Below, piece by piece: positions 39,401 to 53,137 of a stretch of 64,000 nucleotides of DNA (its first letter is position 1; each line of letters begins with the position of its first letter). The DNA is from Casuarius casuarius (Eukaryota; Chordata; Aves; Casuariiformes; Casuariidae), in contig PTFA01000312.1 of assembly GCA_003342895.1 (NCBI GenBank), positions 124,001 to 188,000 of the forward strand. Reading direction: 5' to 3'. Under the pieces are notes generated by a model that was given only the letters and a program-made list of their open reading frames with translations, searched no databases and was not told where the DNA came from. A program made the position numbers and the translations under genes.

Positions 39401-40620
39401 CTCCGCTGCAAAATGAAATACAAAAATAAAGTACTAAAAGCAGATGGGGAATATTCAGATAGCATGGCACAATTTCAGAACATTTTGAAAACGTGGATTC
39501 ATGTCTCAGCAACACACATGGGAAGATGTTCTTACCGATTGCTTCAGGAGACCTTTACAGCTGCAGGGAATCAAGTCTGCTTTAATAAGCGCTGAGTACN
39601 TTACTGACTGCCTTGACTAACGAGCAACTGACGTTCAACTGCCTGGTCCCCTTGACACGCGCATTCACCTCTTCCACGGGTTGTACATCAAGGGGCAAAA
39701 TTGGTGGAGGAAGCAAATATCAGCATAGTCCAAAAGCAAAAATAGCAGAGCAGTATAATATGTTTAACTTGTCTTACAGAATGTCTTCAGATAAAATAAT
39801 AAGCACGTCTTACCCAAGTTTAGTGAATATTATCTGTGAAGAGTTGTGGAATTGTGGGAAGTGCTGGGTAAGATGTGGGGAACAAATTACTCCCTCACAT
39901 TAGAGTCCATAATATGTTACAAGAAAGTCTGAGTATAAGTGGAGTGAAAGTTTGGTAGGTTGCAGAGGAGAATAAAAATTGTGGTTGCTGTCTCTGGCCA
40001 TTGAACTAAGTGAGCCTTCAAAGTACAATGTTTAGTCAGAAATAATCATATCATAATCAGAAATAATTGGTACTAGCACATGTCTTATCTGCTCTCTTAG
40101 AGGAGGGTCTAGGGTTTTTTAGTAGATCACAAACCGAAATTGACAGCGTCATTCTGTTAAAGAAAGAAAAAAGCAAGTGCTGTAATGAGTATATTTGGCA
40201 AGACTTGCATTGTCAAGGCCTAGAAAAGAAAACTCTGACTGGTTTTGGGTGACTCGCAAGGAAGACTTGAATGAACAACTGGTGTTAAACCTGAGGAAGA
40301 GGAGAACGTGCGAGAGTCGAAGGCTGATATCGAATGCTGCAGCAAAGCCTGGGCAGGGAATGATGTACTTCCTGTGGCCATGGTCAGTAGGACCAGAAGA
40401 AGTGGTCTTCAATTGCTTCAAGATCAAAGTTCCTCACTAGAAAGGACTTTCTAGCAGAGCAGACAAGGAAGCACTGAAATAAACTGGAGAAGTTGTGCAG
40501 TTTGTATTACTCGAGGTTCTTAAGGACAAAATAGACAAATATTTGTCACGTATGACAGTGGGTGTAGGTTGTCTTTTCTTACAGAGGGATGTCCTAGAAG
40601 ACTGCTTTCATCCTTATAAT

Positions 40621-40646
40621 TCTCTCTCTCTCTCTTTTTTTTTTTC
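40621..40646 (+). repeat. (TC)n-poly(T) microsatellite
   Basis: Six to seven TC dinucleotides run directly into a T12-13 tract, a compound pyrimidine microsatellite inside the large intron. Confidence 0.9.
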
Positions 40647-41529
40647 GTTTGTTTGATTTGGGCTTGGCTGAGCCAAGTCTTGGGAGAGCCATATCCATAT
40701 CTCCTTGGTTTGGCTGTGAGAACTTGTTATGTGTCTGACCATTCAAATTTTAACACCTGCCTTTTTCCTTTGCTGTCTCTACTAATCTTACAAAAATGAT
40801 GTGGCTCATCATAACTGGATATTAATTTATTTCTTGTATGTTCAGAGACTGAGAAGGAAAGAAGTGCTTGAGCCAACATTTATTTGTTTTTTATTCTCCA
40901 CCTTTAAGAGGGTTGTCCTATTCCTGTGAGATGTCTCTCTTGAGTTTGCATGTGAGAGGGTAAAACTCTCAAAGCCATCTCTACTGAGAGCGAGATGTAC
41001 GTTTTCTGTAAGTGTTCACGCTTTGCGGAGGTTGCGAAATGAGAATTGTTAGGAAGTAGAAAAACAAAATAAGGACGTAACACAACACTGTTAGAAAGAA
41101 TAGAGAAGAGTAGCCAGCTGTATCACATACTCTCCTCATGTTCTGGACAGCATGGTCTTCACGAATAGATGAGAAGGCAAGAAAAAGCAAAATTGTTGGC
41201 CACTGTAAAAAACTCCGAGACCAGTTCCAGACCACTGAAGTTCCAGCAACCAGCTGAGAGAGGAGTTGCTAAGTAGCAGTTAGTGCTACTCTGTCTTTCT
41301 AGGGAGTTCAAGTTGACTTCCTGCTGTGGCCACAGAATGGCAGCTTATCCTGCATCTTTCTGATCTCTCTTCATAGTTGTATTAATGCCTTCTCTTTGAG
41401 AAAGCTCTTCAGTGAGAATCATAAGGGGAGACATTATGGAAGGAAAAAGGACAGAGATGCCATGTCACCGTCCAGGCTAACTTTACCTGATAAATGCTTC
41501 ATCTGAGCATGGTGTCACTTTAGGACACC

Positions 41530-41592
41530 CTGAAATAGAATGGCACACCAAGGTTGATGGGGTGGCATCTCAATGATCTAGTAAAATTTCCA
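41530..41592 (-). mobile_element. Possible decayed CR1 3' end, minus strand
   Basis: The segment tagaatggcacacc, then aaggttgatggggtggcatc, then caatgatctagt loosely follows the reversed CR1 terminus (agaatggttgaggttgg ... cctcaaagatcatctagt). The match is patchy and the remainder of the element is not recognisable on either side. It is reported as a weak candidate only. Confidence 0.3.
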
Positions 41593-42327
41593 TGTTGAAA
41601 ATTCCCCAGTAAGATATATCCATAATAATGAATGTTGAAGGTNTTCTTGAACTGTTAAAAATGTTTTGAGAGGTCCTTGGGAAATTGCCACTGAGTTCCA
41701 GTAAAAGAGTTCTTATGTGGGAGCCATACAGTTTTAATTGAGACTATTATTGTTCTCATAAAATGAAGCAGTATAGATCCTTTACGCATTGCTTTCCCTC
41801 ATATCTGATGTATGTAAGAAGACAGAAGATATTCAAGGAGGTAAATGAATACACTAGGTCTGCATGAAAGGCACACACGTGAACACTTCATACGTGCAGC
41901 CTTTAAATTCACACTTAATTGTCAAAGGTTTTTTCTTTTACCTCTTGAGTTTCCAGTCAAATATTTGAACAGTTTGATTAATTGCTCCGGTCCTATTTGG
42001 TCTGATTTTAGCTGCTGTTTTGAATTAAGGGTTTTGCATCTCTCAAGAACTAACACAGTACGGTGGTGTAATTCCTGTGGGGTCACCTTCTATTTAGTTA
42101 AGACCACTGGAGGCCTAGTTAGACCAGAAAGAGCTATTCTAAAAATACTAGAAGCTTGGACAACTTGACAAAGCACTTCTAGATTAGTTCAATTCAAAAA
42201 AGGGAATCTGTTCCGTGAAGTCACCTAACAAACAAAATAGGCTGAACAATAATGTTTAAAAGGATAGAGTTGTTTAGTCTGCAGAACAGGGCTCCCAACT
42301 GCTTGGCTAGAGAGCCTAAACCTAGTC

Positions 42328-42347
42328 AAGGTTATCTAAGGTTATCT
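42328..42347. repeat. 10-bp perfect tandem duplication
   Basis: The unit aaggttatct occurs twice in direct succession with no mismatch. Confidence 0.9.
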
Positions 42348-42932
42348 CACTGTGTACAATGGAAGAGGTTCAAATTGTTTCCTATGGTGAGTTAGGTATC
42401 CATCAAGATGGAAAAATCAAAGAGCATTAGACGAACATATATTTCTTACAAAAATACTGTGTAACTATATGGTATGCCTTGTTTTAGGAAGATATATAGA
42501 TATAATAGGCTAAATAGATCTTTTTTCATGAAAAAGAGTCAGTCTACTTCTTTGCACATAAAAAACAAAGCAAGACATATATACCGCAGTGAAGTGTTGT
42601 GTTCGCATTCTGTGAATGGTTATAAGGTCCTGTAATGTGCTAAAGGTCCGTAGACTTACAACCTAGTAGTATTAATAGTGTCAGTATTCCAGCACATGCT
42701 ATGACTAATAGTGCCTGTTGTTAATATTACAGGCTGCCTAAGGAAGTATCTTGGCTAGTTATAAATATGCAGTGCTATTGTTAATTTGGATATTGTATTA
42801 TTAGCCTGTTTGGTAAATCAAAATTTTTTAGAACATTTTAACAAGAAGATTTTGTAATTCAAGGAATTCTGGTTTTCCATAGAGGCTGAGGTAATAAATC
42901 AGATTCTTTACTTCATATTATGGAATTTACAT

Positions 42933-42968
42933 ATCTCATGTTGTACAGCTATCTCATGTTTAGCAGCT
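42933..42968. repeat. 18-bp tandem duplication
   Basis: The unit atctcatgttgtacagct is followed directly by atctcatgtttagcagct, with three adjacent mismatches. Confidence 0.85.
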
Positions 42969-45900
42969 CTGTGTAGCTAATGGTTATGCAGCTAAGCCTG
43001 TGCCAACTTTCTTTGCTGTCAGTAATAACACTTGATGTCTGTTTGCTGTAGCAGCCACAGTTCGTTTTTAAAGATTGTTCTTTCGTAATGCTTTAACTAT
43101 AAAGCTCATTTCATAGTCAGACTTTTCATTTATAGTTGCAAAATTGTACTTTTCATTGATGGGACAAGAAGGAAGAAGAAGGTAACAAGGTTTTCCTTAA
43201 ATTTCTTTGTTCCCTGGTAAAGGCCTGTCTATTATTTACATATTTGCATTTATCAGGTAATAAAAGGGGCCTGTTTCTGCATTCTAGATGTCTTTGGAAA
43301 GATGACAAATCAAAAAATAAACAAAGGTATGGCAGATAATACTAAATAGCCGGAAAACACAAAAAGAGCTATTGTTCTTTGTTACCCTAAGCATATTCTT
43401 TACCATCTTAAAATATGGATCTCATAGGACAGCCTGAATGGAAGTAGCACATATTACCACTATAGTAATATTGTGCTGAAATGTAAGGAAAAGCGTTCCA
43501 AAAATTGAGAGCTCCAAGTGAACTAGGAAAGTGAAATGTATTATTTTATTGTTATCCATGGTGACAGACTAAAGTTTGAAGCTTCTCAAGGGAAGAGATA
43601 AGTGAATCTAGGAGTCCCAGATACTGCATGAGTGTAGTAGCTTCATCCCTAATTGATGGGAAGAGAACTGCCTGTCTGCTCTTTCTCATCTGAAAAGAGA
43701 AGTTTGTGAATGATGCCTTAGTCTTGACTCTTCCCTAGCTTTGGTGTTAAAAATTTTTGAAATTGAAATGATGGGGAAAAGGGTTTTGTTTAAGCCATTT
43801 CTAATCTTAACCTCAAAGTCTGTCACCTGACACACCAGCAGCCCAAGCTTTTTTTCCATCACTTCTGCTGAACTCAGGTTTAACAGGTTACCGTGGGAAA
43901 AGGCCAGGCTTTAAGTTCATTCTTGCTTGCTGCTCTTCCTTGACAGTAGCTCCTCTCTCAGATAGCAGTGTTTGTCCTTTACTGCTGCCTTGCTTGGATC
44001 AGTGTTTTCTTTTAACTCTGTCCATAGTAAGTCTGTTTAAGAGGCAGTTCTGTAGGTTGCTGCAGATACTGATCCACAACACGAGACAGCAAGTGGTGCA
44101 CAGAAGAATTGCTCGTGCCTTGAAACACATCAGCTCTTCTGAACTGAATCTGAAGCACAGATTCTGACTGATTTATGGTGTTATAGCTCACTGAAGCTGG
44201 TGTAATACCAAGGATGTTTGATTCTTTCTAAAACACTATTTACAATATTTAGAAGGAAGTAAAAACTAGAATTAATTACTTCATAACGTTCTTATTTTCC
44301 AGTTCAGATTTCTCTTCCAGTCTTCCTTTTTCATATGTTTGCACACTTAACTTACAACTGATCAAAGTACCTACCCTATGCCTTACAAAGTTACAGATGT
44401 TCTTTCTTTATCTGCCACGCTATATTGTTAGTTGTCACCCCCATAACTTGGAGAGCACACAATGTTTTAGGTGCTGTGGATTTCAGAAGCTTGCGGGAAT
44501 GAGCAATGTGATGACAACCTGCCAACAGTTTATTTATACCAGCCAACGCTGCAGGACATTCTGCTCACAAAAGCACTGGTACAAGCTTGCATAGGTTGTT
44601 GCTGAGTGTCCCACAGTAATGGCCATACTTTAAGAAGTACTGGCCTGTCACTTGTATTGAAGGAACTGTTGAGAAGTGAGACTGGGAGTACAATATTGCT
44701 TAAATATGTTTTTTGAGAATGTGGAACATTATGGCAAGGTAGACATTTTCGCTCTTAAGTTTTACTTTTAGAATCTGTGTTATGAGTGTTCACACATTTC
44801 ACTTTCACATATACCTAGCCAATGAACTTCNGGAGTTCTGAGCCTGCCAGATCCCTGCTGGAAAAAATGGCCACATGAAGGAAGTATATCAATGGGTCAC
44901 TCTTCTGCTCCTCACAAGAACAGCGAGTGATATAAAGCAGAGTTAATGCTGTGGCCTTGGGGCTGGATCGATAAAAGTGACAGTAAGAGATTGAAGAAGA
45001 TAGAGGTTCCTGAGTTGCTAAGCTAAAGGATTGTCTTGTAGTGTCAGTCCCAGATATTTATTAAAACAACATTTACCTGCTTAAAAAGCCTGGGACAGAT
45101 ACTGGTATAATTCAGTTTAGGATGAGGCCCAAGAATACTAGTGCTTTGCAATATTAATGCATGCTTCTTTATGATTAAGGCATCAAATCAAGGAAATTTC
45201 AAAGCAGTTTTTAGAATTTGTTGTCACTGTTTCATTACTTCTATTTAGTGAAAAACTCTGTTTGTTCCCTCCATGTTAGCTGTTATTTTAATAACATTAC
45301 CCAGCAGAGGTCTAGTCTGACAATGCAAAACAGAGGGCAGAGCATCTTTTCACGCCATCAGAAAGTGAGGGATATCAGGAAATCCAAACTTTCAGTAAGT
45401 AAAAGCTTGTTATATTGATCACAAAGACTAGAGCTTATTTTACAAAATTTTGAATATTTCTGAGGGCTACAGACACAGAATGGAAAATTTGAACCACTTC
45501 ATGCCTTACAATTTGTTCTCTAGGAATTTCTCTTTTTTATACATTATTTCTTCATCTAATTAGTAATAAGCTTAGAGATTTTTGTTGTATTGCTATGATG
45601 GGCTCTTTGAAGCCTTACAAAGAATGAGGTGAGAAGGCTGCACAAGAGCAGACATCCTGCTGCTTACTGCGCTGGCAGCCACAGCCTGTTGTCAGAGAGA
45701 AAGAGGAAAGGTGTCCAACCGATATCATCAGGCAGGAAAAACCTGGAATGTAAATTGATATGCTTCCTTGGGCACCAGAGTGTCTCCCTCACAGAGTTTC
45801 CAGAAATGTTAGGTTAAAGGGATTGCTAATATAAAACCTGTAGGAAGGTAGGATCAAGCCAGTGGGTATCGAAGTGCTTAGTCTGAGCGCATGATTACCA

Positions 45901-48310
45901 TCCTTCTTTGTATTTTCCCATGTAAACATAATACAGAGGTGGTGAGCTATGATATGGAATTGGTTTATATCCCAGCAAGGATTTTGATTGAGTTCTGTAG
46001 TATTAGTGAGAAAAAGAAGCCAGATGGGTTTTCAGAATATTTTTAAAGTTCCTCTTGATGTTGAGGGAGAGGTTTCTTCCTATGAAAAACACACTTGGAT
46101 TTTGCTTTATATTCAGCTCATTATTGCTGCAAGCTGTTTGTCTCCTTTGGTCTGCAGCTGCACTAAGGAATAAAAACAGAAAACTGCTGGGCCGTTAGAA
46201 AGTTATGAGACCTTCAATTAGTACTGGGGACTGGGCCTTATAGAAAAGTTATTTGAGGGAATAATTGTAGTTAACTGCACACCTGGTGGTATCATAGTTT
46301 CTGGCTGGGCCGAAGATGAGAAAGCTTTTCCTCTTGCTGAGTAAAATATATAAATAAATAAGATTTATTGAAAAGTCAGTGCTTAGTCTTATGAAAGACT
46401 TGTTGCCTGATCTTCTGTTTTCTCAGTCTCCAAGACTGTAGCTTTGAGGGGAAGTGTTTTATGCTTTGCCTTGTATTAGCAGTCTAGATGTGGAGAGTGG
46501 AAAAGACCAGGAAACAAGCTCTGGTGAAGCTTTTACATGCTGACTTCAAGGAATTGTGCATGACAGGCTCTGTTAGGCAGCAAAACCACTTTTATAACAG
46601 AGCAGAAAACAGGCCTAGATGTTACACTTAGGTTTGTAACGGCTACTGGGAGAATTCATGTGCTTTTACAGTACAATCTTCTCTTGCAGTTAGTCCTTAG
46701 AATGACAGAATCGTAAGCAGAAGTTGTTCTGCTGGACTGAGAGAAATCTTGGGAGATAAAGCCTTTAGAGGAAAAACATGACTGTCTCATGAATAAGCAC
46801 TTTCAGGGATGATACTGTTGTTGCATTGCAGAAACCTCTGTGGGGTCCTGTGCGCTTTGGAGATCTGGTTTGAAGGCTGCTTCCATGAGGTGTGCAAAGC
46901 ACTCTACCTTTTTAAGGAAGTCTCTCCATTCCCCTCATGTTTTGCGTTGCTTGTTTTATGGTTTGAAAAGTCATCCTGAAATGAATTCCTCTGCTAAGAA
47001 TATGGCTTGGGTTTGTGAAAGAAAAAGAAGACACCTCTCCCACCCAAAAAAGAAATCCAATAAAAATAGCAAAGAGTAAATTTCATTCTCTTATCTGGAG
47101 CTGATTTGTATTATTAGATAGTTTTCAGTCTAACAAGCAGCTAACTCGAATGGAATTGTACCTGTGATTAAAACAGTTATACTACAAGCCAGCCAAGCGG
47201 CATGTGCTACATCCGTTCTCTTACTACTCCCAAGAAATTAAGAAGGAAAAGTGCTCCTCATTATGATATTTGAAAATCAGGAGCTGCTTCTTTCAGAATG
47301 TTTTATTCAGAACAAAGACTTCTAACTTCCCTTGCTGTATAAAAACAGAGCATGAATTAGCTGCTCTGAAGAAGTGAGAGATGGTGCATCAAAGAGCCTT
47401 CTGTTCATTAAGATAAACACCGAATATGTTTCATGTTTGGTTTCAGTATAACACTCTGAGTAGAGGATTAAGCAATTGCTTTCCACAGTCTAATATTGAG
47501 ATGGTGTGGGAGAGGGAGGAGAATAAAAGGATTTAAGCTATTATGCAAAGAATTAGTGTTGAGAGAGTATAAGGTCCCTCTATTACACATTGAATTTTGC
47601 ATGGAATTAGAAGTATTGAGAATATAAAGTGGCTCTCCATTTTGCTTGCAGAGTAAGTACATAAATATTTGATTAAGTTGCAAGAGTCCATCCAAAGTTT
47701 CAGGCCTGGATACTTGGTCTTGTGAGGAAAGACCATAGTCTCGTAACCAAAATTTCCTTTTTTACGTAATTTTTTATTGCATCATAACTTCAGGAAAAAG
47801 TCTGCTATAATCTATGCCTGGGGTGATATTATGTTTTAAAAGTAAAAATGACATCTGGGGGTACAAATTTTTCCCTTCTTGTATAAAAACGTAGTCCCTG
47901 AGGTTGCAGAAACAGTCATCATTGGTCCCACTTTGTGTTCCCCAAGTCATTTTTTTCTTATACGTGTTTTATACTTCAAGCTGATGGGAGTCAGTGTGAC
48001 TAAGGACTTTGTAATCTTTCTATGTCTTACACGTTTTCTGTGAGTGTGAATGATGGGTGGCTCTGTGAGTTTGCTGATAGACCGGTTACAATTTTTTGTG
48101 TTGAGCTTTAATGAACTAGATTTGCTAACTGTTTTGGACAATATTGCAATGGTATTACATTAGAATAGCTCCTTTCTGTCGAGTCCAAGGAGGTATCAAT
48201 GAATCAGCTTTAATGTTAAGTTCCATTAGGAGCTCTTAACATCCTCAGTACTGTTTTGAAAGTCATGTTAAGTTGCCCATGTTAGCCAATCCATAAGCTC
48301 ATGTCATGTA

Positions 48311-48321
48311 TTTTTTTTTTT
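48311..48321. repeat. Poly(T) run, T11
   Basis: An eleven-base T homopolymer followed by an AT-rich stretch. It is a simple repeat only. Confidence 0.8.
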
Positions 48322-50639
48322 ATATTCGATTTATTTAATCCTTAAACTATCAATTGTGGTTTCTCACATGTTACATAGTATTTTTCATGTATTTTCACCT
48401 AGACATCTGCTATTTGTCACTGTGGCAGACAGGCGGTTGCTAAATGGACTTTCGGTCTGACATAGGATAGCTGTTCTCATAATTCAAAAAAACTCCACTA
48501 AGAAATGTGTGTAATTAATAGTTTTACTGATGATTGTAGAAAAATATTGAGGCCCAGAAGCCACACTACAGAACAAGCCATCAAGATTTCTTATTAATTT
48601 GATTATATTCACTTCTGATTATTTACTCCTCTAGCATTGTATTTATCCCTTTTAAAGATTGCACTTCAGGGGCGGGAGGGAGGTTGGATCTTCATATGAA
48701 TGTTTCATTTTTGTGTTTGCAGTGGTCTGTTTGGAGTGGAATTGCTAAAAATAGCACTGGCTAGAATATATTGTTTAATGTATTGTCAATTGATAATATG
48801 GATATATTGTCAGATCTGCAAAGGAGAAATATGAAGCTATCATTGCAAAGTTAAACGTCAAAATATGTTTTCTGGGAGAATCACACTAAATAGGTGACAG
48901 AATTCAATCAGAAATATTCAGTTCTGTACATAAAAGAATGCAAAGTGAACCAGTCTCAGGAATGAATCTGAAAGTAAGCTTTTTGTAGGAAGTGAAGGAA
49001 ACAGTCTGAATTTTTGACAGGAGTTACAGGTTCCAGGGCTTCATTAGTACATTGACTCAGAGATCCCACGTGGCTATCTGTCTTGGGTGGGATTTATTAG
49101 AAGGTGGCTACATCTTGTTTTCACTCTGTGCTTGCTGGTTTGCTCACATTTCAGCTCTTCATTTCCCCACCTCATTGCTATCTATGAGGTAATGATGAAG
49201 AATAACAAATCACATTGATCTTCTTCCTATCCAAAACTCTAGGTGAGTCTGAATTTACTGGAGTAACAGGGAATTTGTCCATTTAAACCTCAATCCCTGT
49301 GTTTTTTCACAGCAAGTTAGAAAAATAACAGTATATTTGATTTATGGCTCTCTTATTCCTTATCTCTGCTATTTAATTCCTCATCATCAGAGAGATAACA
49401 AATGTATTTGAATGCAGTTTACAGAGATTCCTGAGTATGGCCTGGAAACCTTTAAGCACTAGAGCTCTTATTCTAGAGGATCAATTTCAGTCTCTGCTTT
49501 ATCTTAATTTCTTTATTCAAAATCTTTTACTTTTGACATATGCCTGTCTGTCTACAGTTCTTTTAGGGAAAAGTAACATTTGAAACAACTAGCTACTGAA
49601 ATCCTGGTTGTTTTGGATGGAAGATTGTTTCCCATAATGCAAAACCAAGTCTCTACTAATTCAAAGCATTCTACCATAAAAACTTACCAGATGTTTATGT
49701 ATCTCATAATTCTCTAATTGGATAAAACTCCACAGGTAAAATAAAGTGTTACTCTATTTTGCGTATAGAATAAGCCAGAGAGAATACAAATAGAAGAAGT
49801 TAGGTAAGCCAGGCAGTGGATTTACAGTACCTTGGTGACAACTGCATCTTTCGCACTCTGAATGCACTATTATTACTCCACAGTAAACGTAAGATAAGTT
49901 GCTCTTCTCATGCAGGAGGTTAAACTGTCCCACATTCCCTATGGATGGGACCGGGCATACATGCAGCTTCTGTGGAAAAGCTGACATTGTAAATGTGTCT
50001 GTGGGTTACCCAGCAATAGATTGCTTTTGTGTGCATACCCAAGGAAGAAGGTAAAGAACATCATTCTCGGGTCTCTTCTCTGTCTGTTTTGAGTTTGAAT
50101 GAACTGATTTGACTTTGCTGCCTAACAGCAACAGACCTTTGGGTGGCTGCTCTGAAGTCATGGAACTGGGAAAGAAACATGGACTGGAAATAATCTGCTC
50201 TCTGGCAGTAGCTAGAAGAAAGAGAATGTTTTTGTTTGCCCTTCAAAAAAGGGCCAGAGGTTTCATAGGTGGTAAGATCTGATAACCACTGAGGTGGTTA
50301 TGAAAACACGTCAATGTTGGCCTTGTTTTGGTCAGGCTCCTGGAAAGTAAATCCATATGAAGAAATACAGTCTTTTAGCAAAGCAGAATAAGCGCTTGCA
50401 ATATGCTCTGTGCAATAGCTGCCACCATTTGCTAAGAACAATTGCACTCGTGGCTAGCTACCATGAGAAGTAGCCAGCAGCATGCAAAAATGTACACCAT
50501 TGTGCAGAAGAGCATCACTAGCACTCTGAATTTTCTTCACCAAAGCCATATCGATTTTGGTAACAGAATCCAAAACGAAGTATAAGATGGTAGTTCTGAG
50601 CCTGTGCTAACCAATCAAGATGCAGTAACGTTGTATTGG

Positions 50640-51185
50640 GCATAACTGGCAGGGTTTTGGTAGCAGGGGGCTGCAGGGATGCCCTGTGTGGGAAGAGGCT
50701 GTGAGTTGCCCTGGGCTGGTTGCAGCCCTCTCCAGCCAGCTCCAAAACGGATGAAAATAGCCCCTCCACACACCAAAACCACAGCCAGTTCAAGGAGCCC
50801 AGGCCACCACTGCTTGGACAAATTTAAGAAAGGGCAGCAGCTGCGAGGGGCTGGAGACATAGGAGGAGACGTGTAAAGGTGCACTGAGAGGATACACAGG
50901 AGGAGACGGCGGAAGGCGCAAAAAGGAGATGTATGAGAGAGGAGACAAAACAAGACACATGGGAGGAGATGTGGGAAGATGCATGTGAGGACACACACAA
51001 GGAGATAGAGGAGGCGCTCCATGCCAGAGGAGGTACACCTCTGAGGGGATTGTGGCCTGTGGGCGACCCACGCCGGGGCAAGGACACCTCAAAGGGACTG
51101 CGACCCAAGGAGCGGCAGCAAGAAACTATTATGTGCCGATCCCAACACCCTGTTGCCCATCACCTCACTGATGGGGCTTAACGGC
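50640..51185 (+). repeat. GC- and purine-rich degenerate minisatellite or retroelement fragment
   Basis: This GC-rich island in an AT-rich intron falls into two parts. From 50853 to 51006 the hexamer ggagac/ggagat recurs at 50853, 50865, 50902, 50925, 50941, 50965 and 51001. The spacings are mostly near multiples of 12, suggesting a decayed short-period array. From 51032 to 51110 two units related by a 49-bp shift begin acacct (51035 and 51084), each followed by a gggAtTGtgGcC / gggactgcgaccc block. This second part reminds me of GC-rich arrays in some avian retroelement 5' regions, but I cannot verify that. The minus strand is open in three frames over much of the island, a by-product of the composition and repeat period, not evidence of a gene. 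Confidence 0.6.
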
Positions 51186-53083
51186 ACTGCCACAGGCTAA
51201 CTAGAGTACTTTGGCCAGGAGGTTTTACATGAAAGTACGAGCTTTTTTTGTTGAGCTTTTCAGCTCAAAATTGTGCCAGTGCAAAAACATATGCCATTCA
51301 TTGTGGCATCAAGTAGTGTGAAAACTGCTGTATTACTGGGAAGAGAAATAATGCAATGATCATGCCCGACTTGGCATAAACTCAGAACATACACACAGGG
51401 GCAAAGTAATAAGAGACATATTCATCCACAGAAACACAGGAGTTTTCCTTTAGTCAAGGAAGTCCTTACATTTGCACCATTGGAAGATGTAAGCAATTAA
51501 GAAGTGCAAATTGTGCACTGTGCGCACCTTTTATGCTGGATGTGTTCCTACACGCACAGATCCAGTTAGTGGTTGTAGGCAGGCTTTTTCTGGTATCATT
51601 TAGGCTACATCAGATTCACTCTAGTCCAAAATGCAGAGTGCACAAATTGCTCTTCTTTTAAAAATAACTTTTAGGAGGAACTTGATGTACTTGCCTGTAA
51701 TGAAACAGTGCAGTGATGAGCAGTAACATCCATGAGATAGCGGGGAATCAGGGCACTTGAGTCCTTCCTAGCACCTTCTCAAGCTGAAGTTCTGAAGCTT
51801 TTTCCAAGGCATACATCTTGCAAAAGGCTTAAGGCTTTAGCCCCAAATAGGCAGCTNGGGAAGTCTCCAACTATTCAGAGTTAAGGACATGGACACATGA
51901 AGAGAGTTCTGGATAGATAGAAGACAAAATGCAGAAATGTAATATGCTAACAAATACCAAGCTGACCACAATATACAGATTGCCTTCTCACATACCTCAG
52001 TTAGGTTATGTCAAGCAGTGAGCTTAATTTTTGTCACCCCTAATATGAGACTATCTGCAATAATGNCTGTCCTTAGATTGGATCAGAGGCTGAAGATTTG
52101 TTGTTTTTTATTTTTCCTTCTTTATTTTCTTTTCCCTAGTGGGAAGAGGAGGTGAGATAAGAACAGGATTTTTGCAGGGCACAGTACAGATTGTTTTGTT
52201 TAGAAAAATAAAAATAAATCAAATCTATTTTCTGAATATATGCTTTTTTTTCCTGTCAGAACAAACGTCAGATTGTTGGCATTTGTTTCACAGGGTTTTC
52301 TTTGACATCAGACCTAATCACAACCTATTCTACTACTTAAAAATATGGACCCTGGCAACACTGTTTCCTCTTTCCAGTTACTGTGAGGGAAAGCAACTGC
52401 AGGCGACTGCATTTGTATTTGTCAGAATAAATAATTAAAAGGCTCATCAGCTTCTAACTAATGAACAAGGAAATGTGATTAAGCAACTTTAGAAGCAAAT
52501 GGCTAAAGAGAATGTAGAAATGATAGCAGGATGATTGCTGTGAATGAGAGACTGAAATTTCTGAGTAAGAGATTTCTTCAACAAGACACGAGGAGAGTAG
52601 TTTAATCTTCCATTAAAAGGTTCCTGCCAATTTGGAAGAGCTCTGAATCGGGAGATTAAAGACATCTCAGCGACTGACAGGCAGTCAGTTTTGCAGAGAT
52701 AGCTACTCACTGACAATTGCTGAGAAATAAGATTTCTCGGCCCTCCTAACTTCTACCAAACAGGACATCTCCGACTAGGCGATTCTTTTCTTCTCCAGGA
52801 TTCTGAAAATACAAATCATCTTTCAGACCAAAATGTTCTAGAGACGCTTGCCAAGTTTACTGTAGCTAACATCTAGAAATTGTACTGATTAGCTTCTGAC
52901 AATGTTCCTTTTAAGTCCTGCATGTGTTAGTATCTCATTCAATAACTTATTCCTCTGTTGTCATTATTTAGCACCAAAAATGTGTACATCCAGCTTATTT
53001 CCAGCCTATTTCTATGATTGCACTGTCTGCTCTCCTAGCTTATATAAAGGAGATAGCACATGATTTAGAAACTGAATGAAAAT

Positions 53084-53137
53084 AACAAAATATAAAATAT
53101 GAAGTAACAATAGTATGAAACAATATAAAATATGATA
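53084..53137. repeat. Imperfect AT-rich duplication, about 35-bp period
   Basis: The segment aacaaaatataaaatatgaa recurs as aaacaatataaaatatgata about 35 bases later inside a very AT-rich stretch. It is a degenerate duplication or chance low complexity. Confidence 0.5.

Larger units (their letters stand above)
36486..50639. other. Intron interior, mostly unique sequence
   Basis: Contents are an A10 run at 37090-37099, a short (GT)n near 38050, the (TC)n-T run at 40.6 kb, a doubtful CR1 relic at 41.5 kb, two short tandem duplications at 42.3 and 42.9 kb, and the T11 run at 48.3 kb. Two successive + frames (39239-39595 and 39613-39903) lack recognisable content. N bases lie at 37051, 39600, 41643 and 44831. 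Confidence 0.7.

Noticed and set aside
39239..39903. Two successive plus-strand frames that might be exons of one gene
   Set aside because: They are separated by an in-frame break with no convincing splice sites, and neither matches a family I know.
42236..42430. Possible old CR1 body (agagttgtttagtctgcaga)
   Set aside because: Only one short phrase resembles CR1 and the downstream sequence does not follow the expected order.
50615..51108. 135-, 100- and 94-codon minus-strand frames with Cys/Ser/Leu-rich membrane-like products
   Set aside because: Three overlapping open frames come from the purine-rich repeat structure of the island. The repeated CVSS/SSH-like pattern in the translation is the DNA repeat, not a protein domain.
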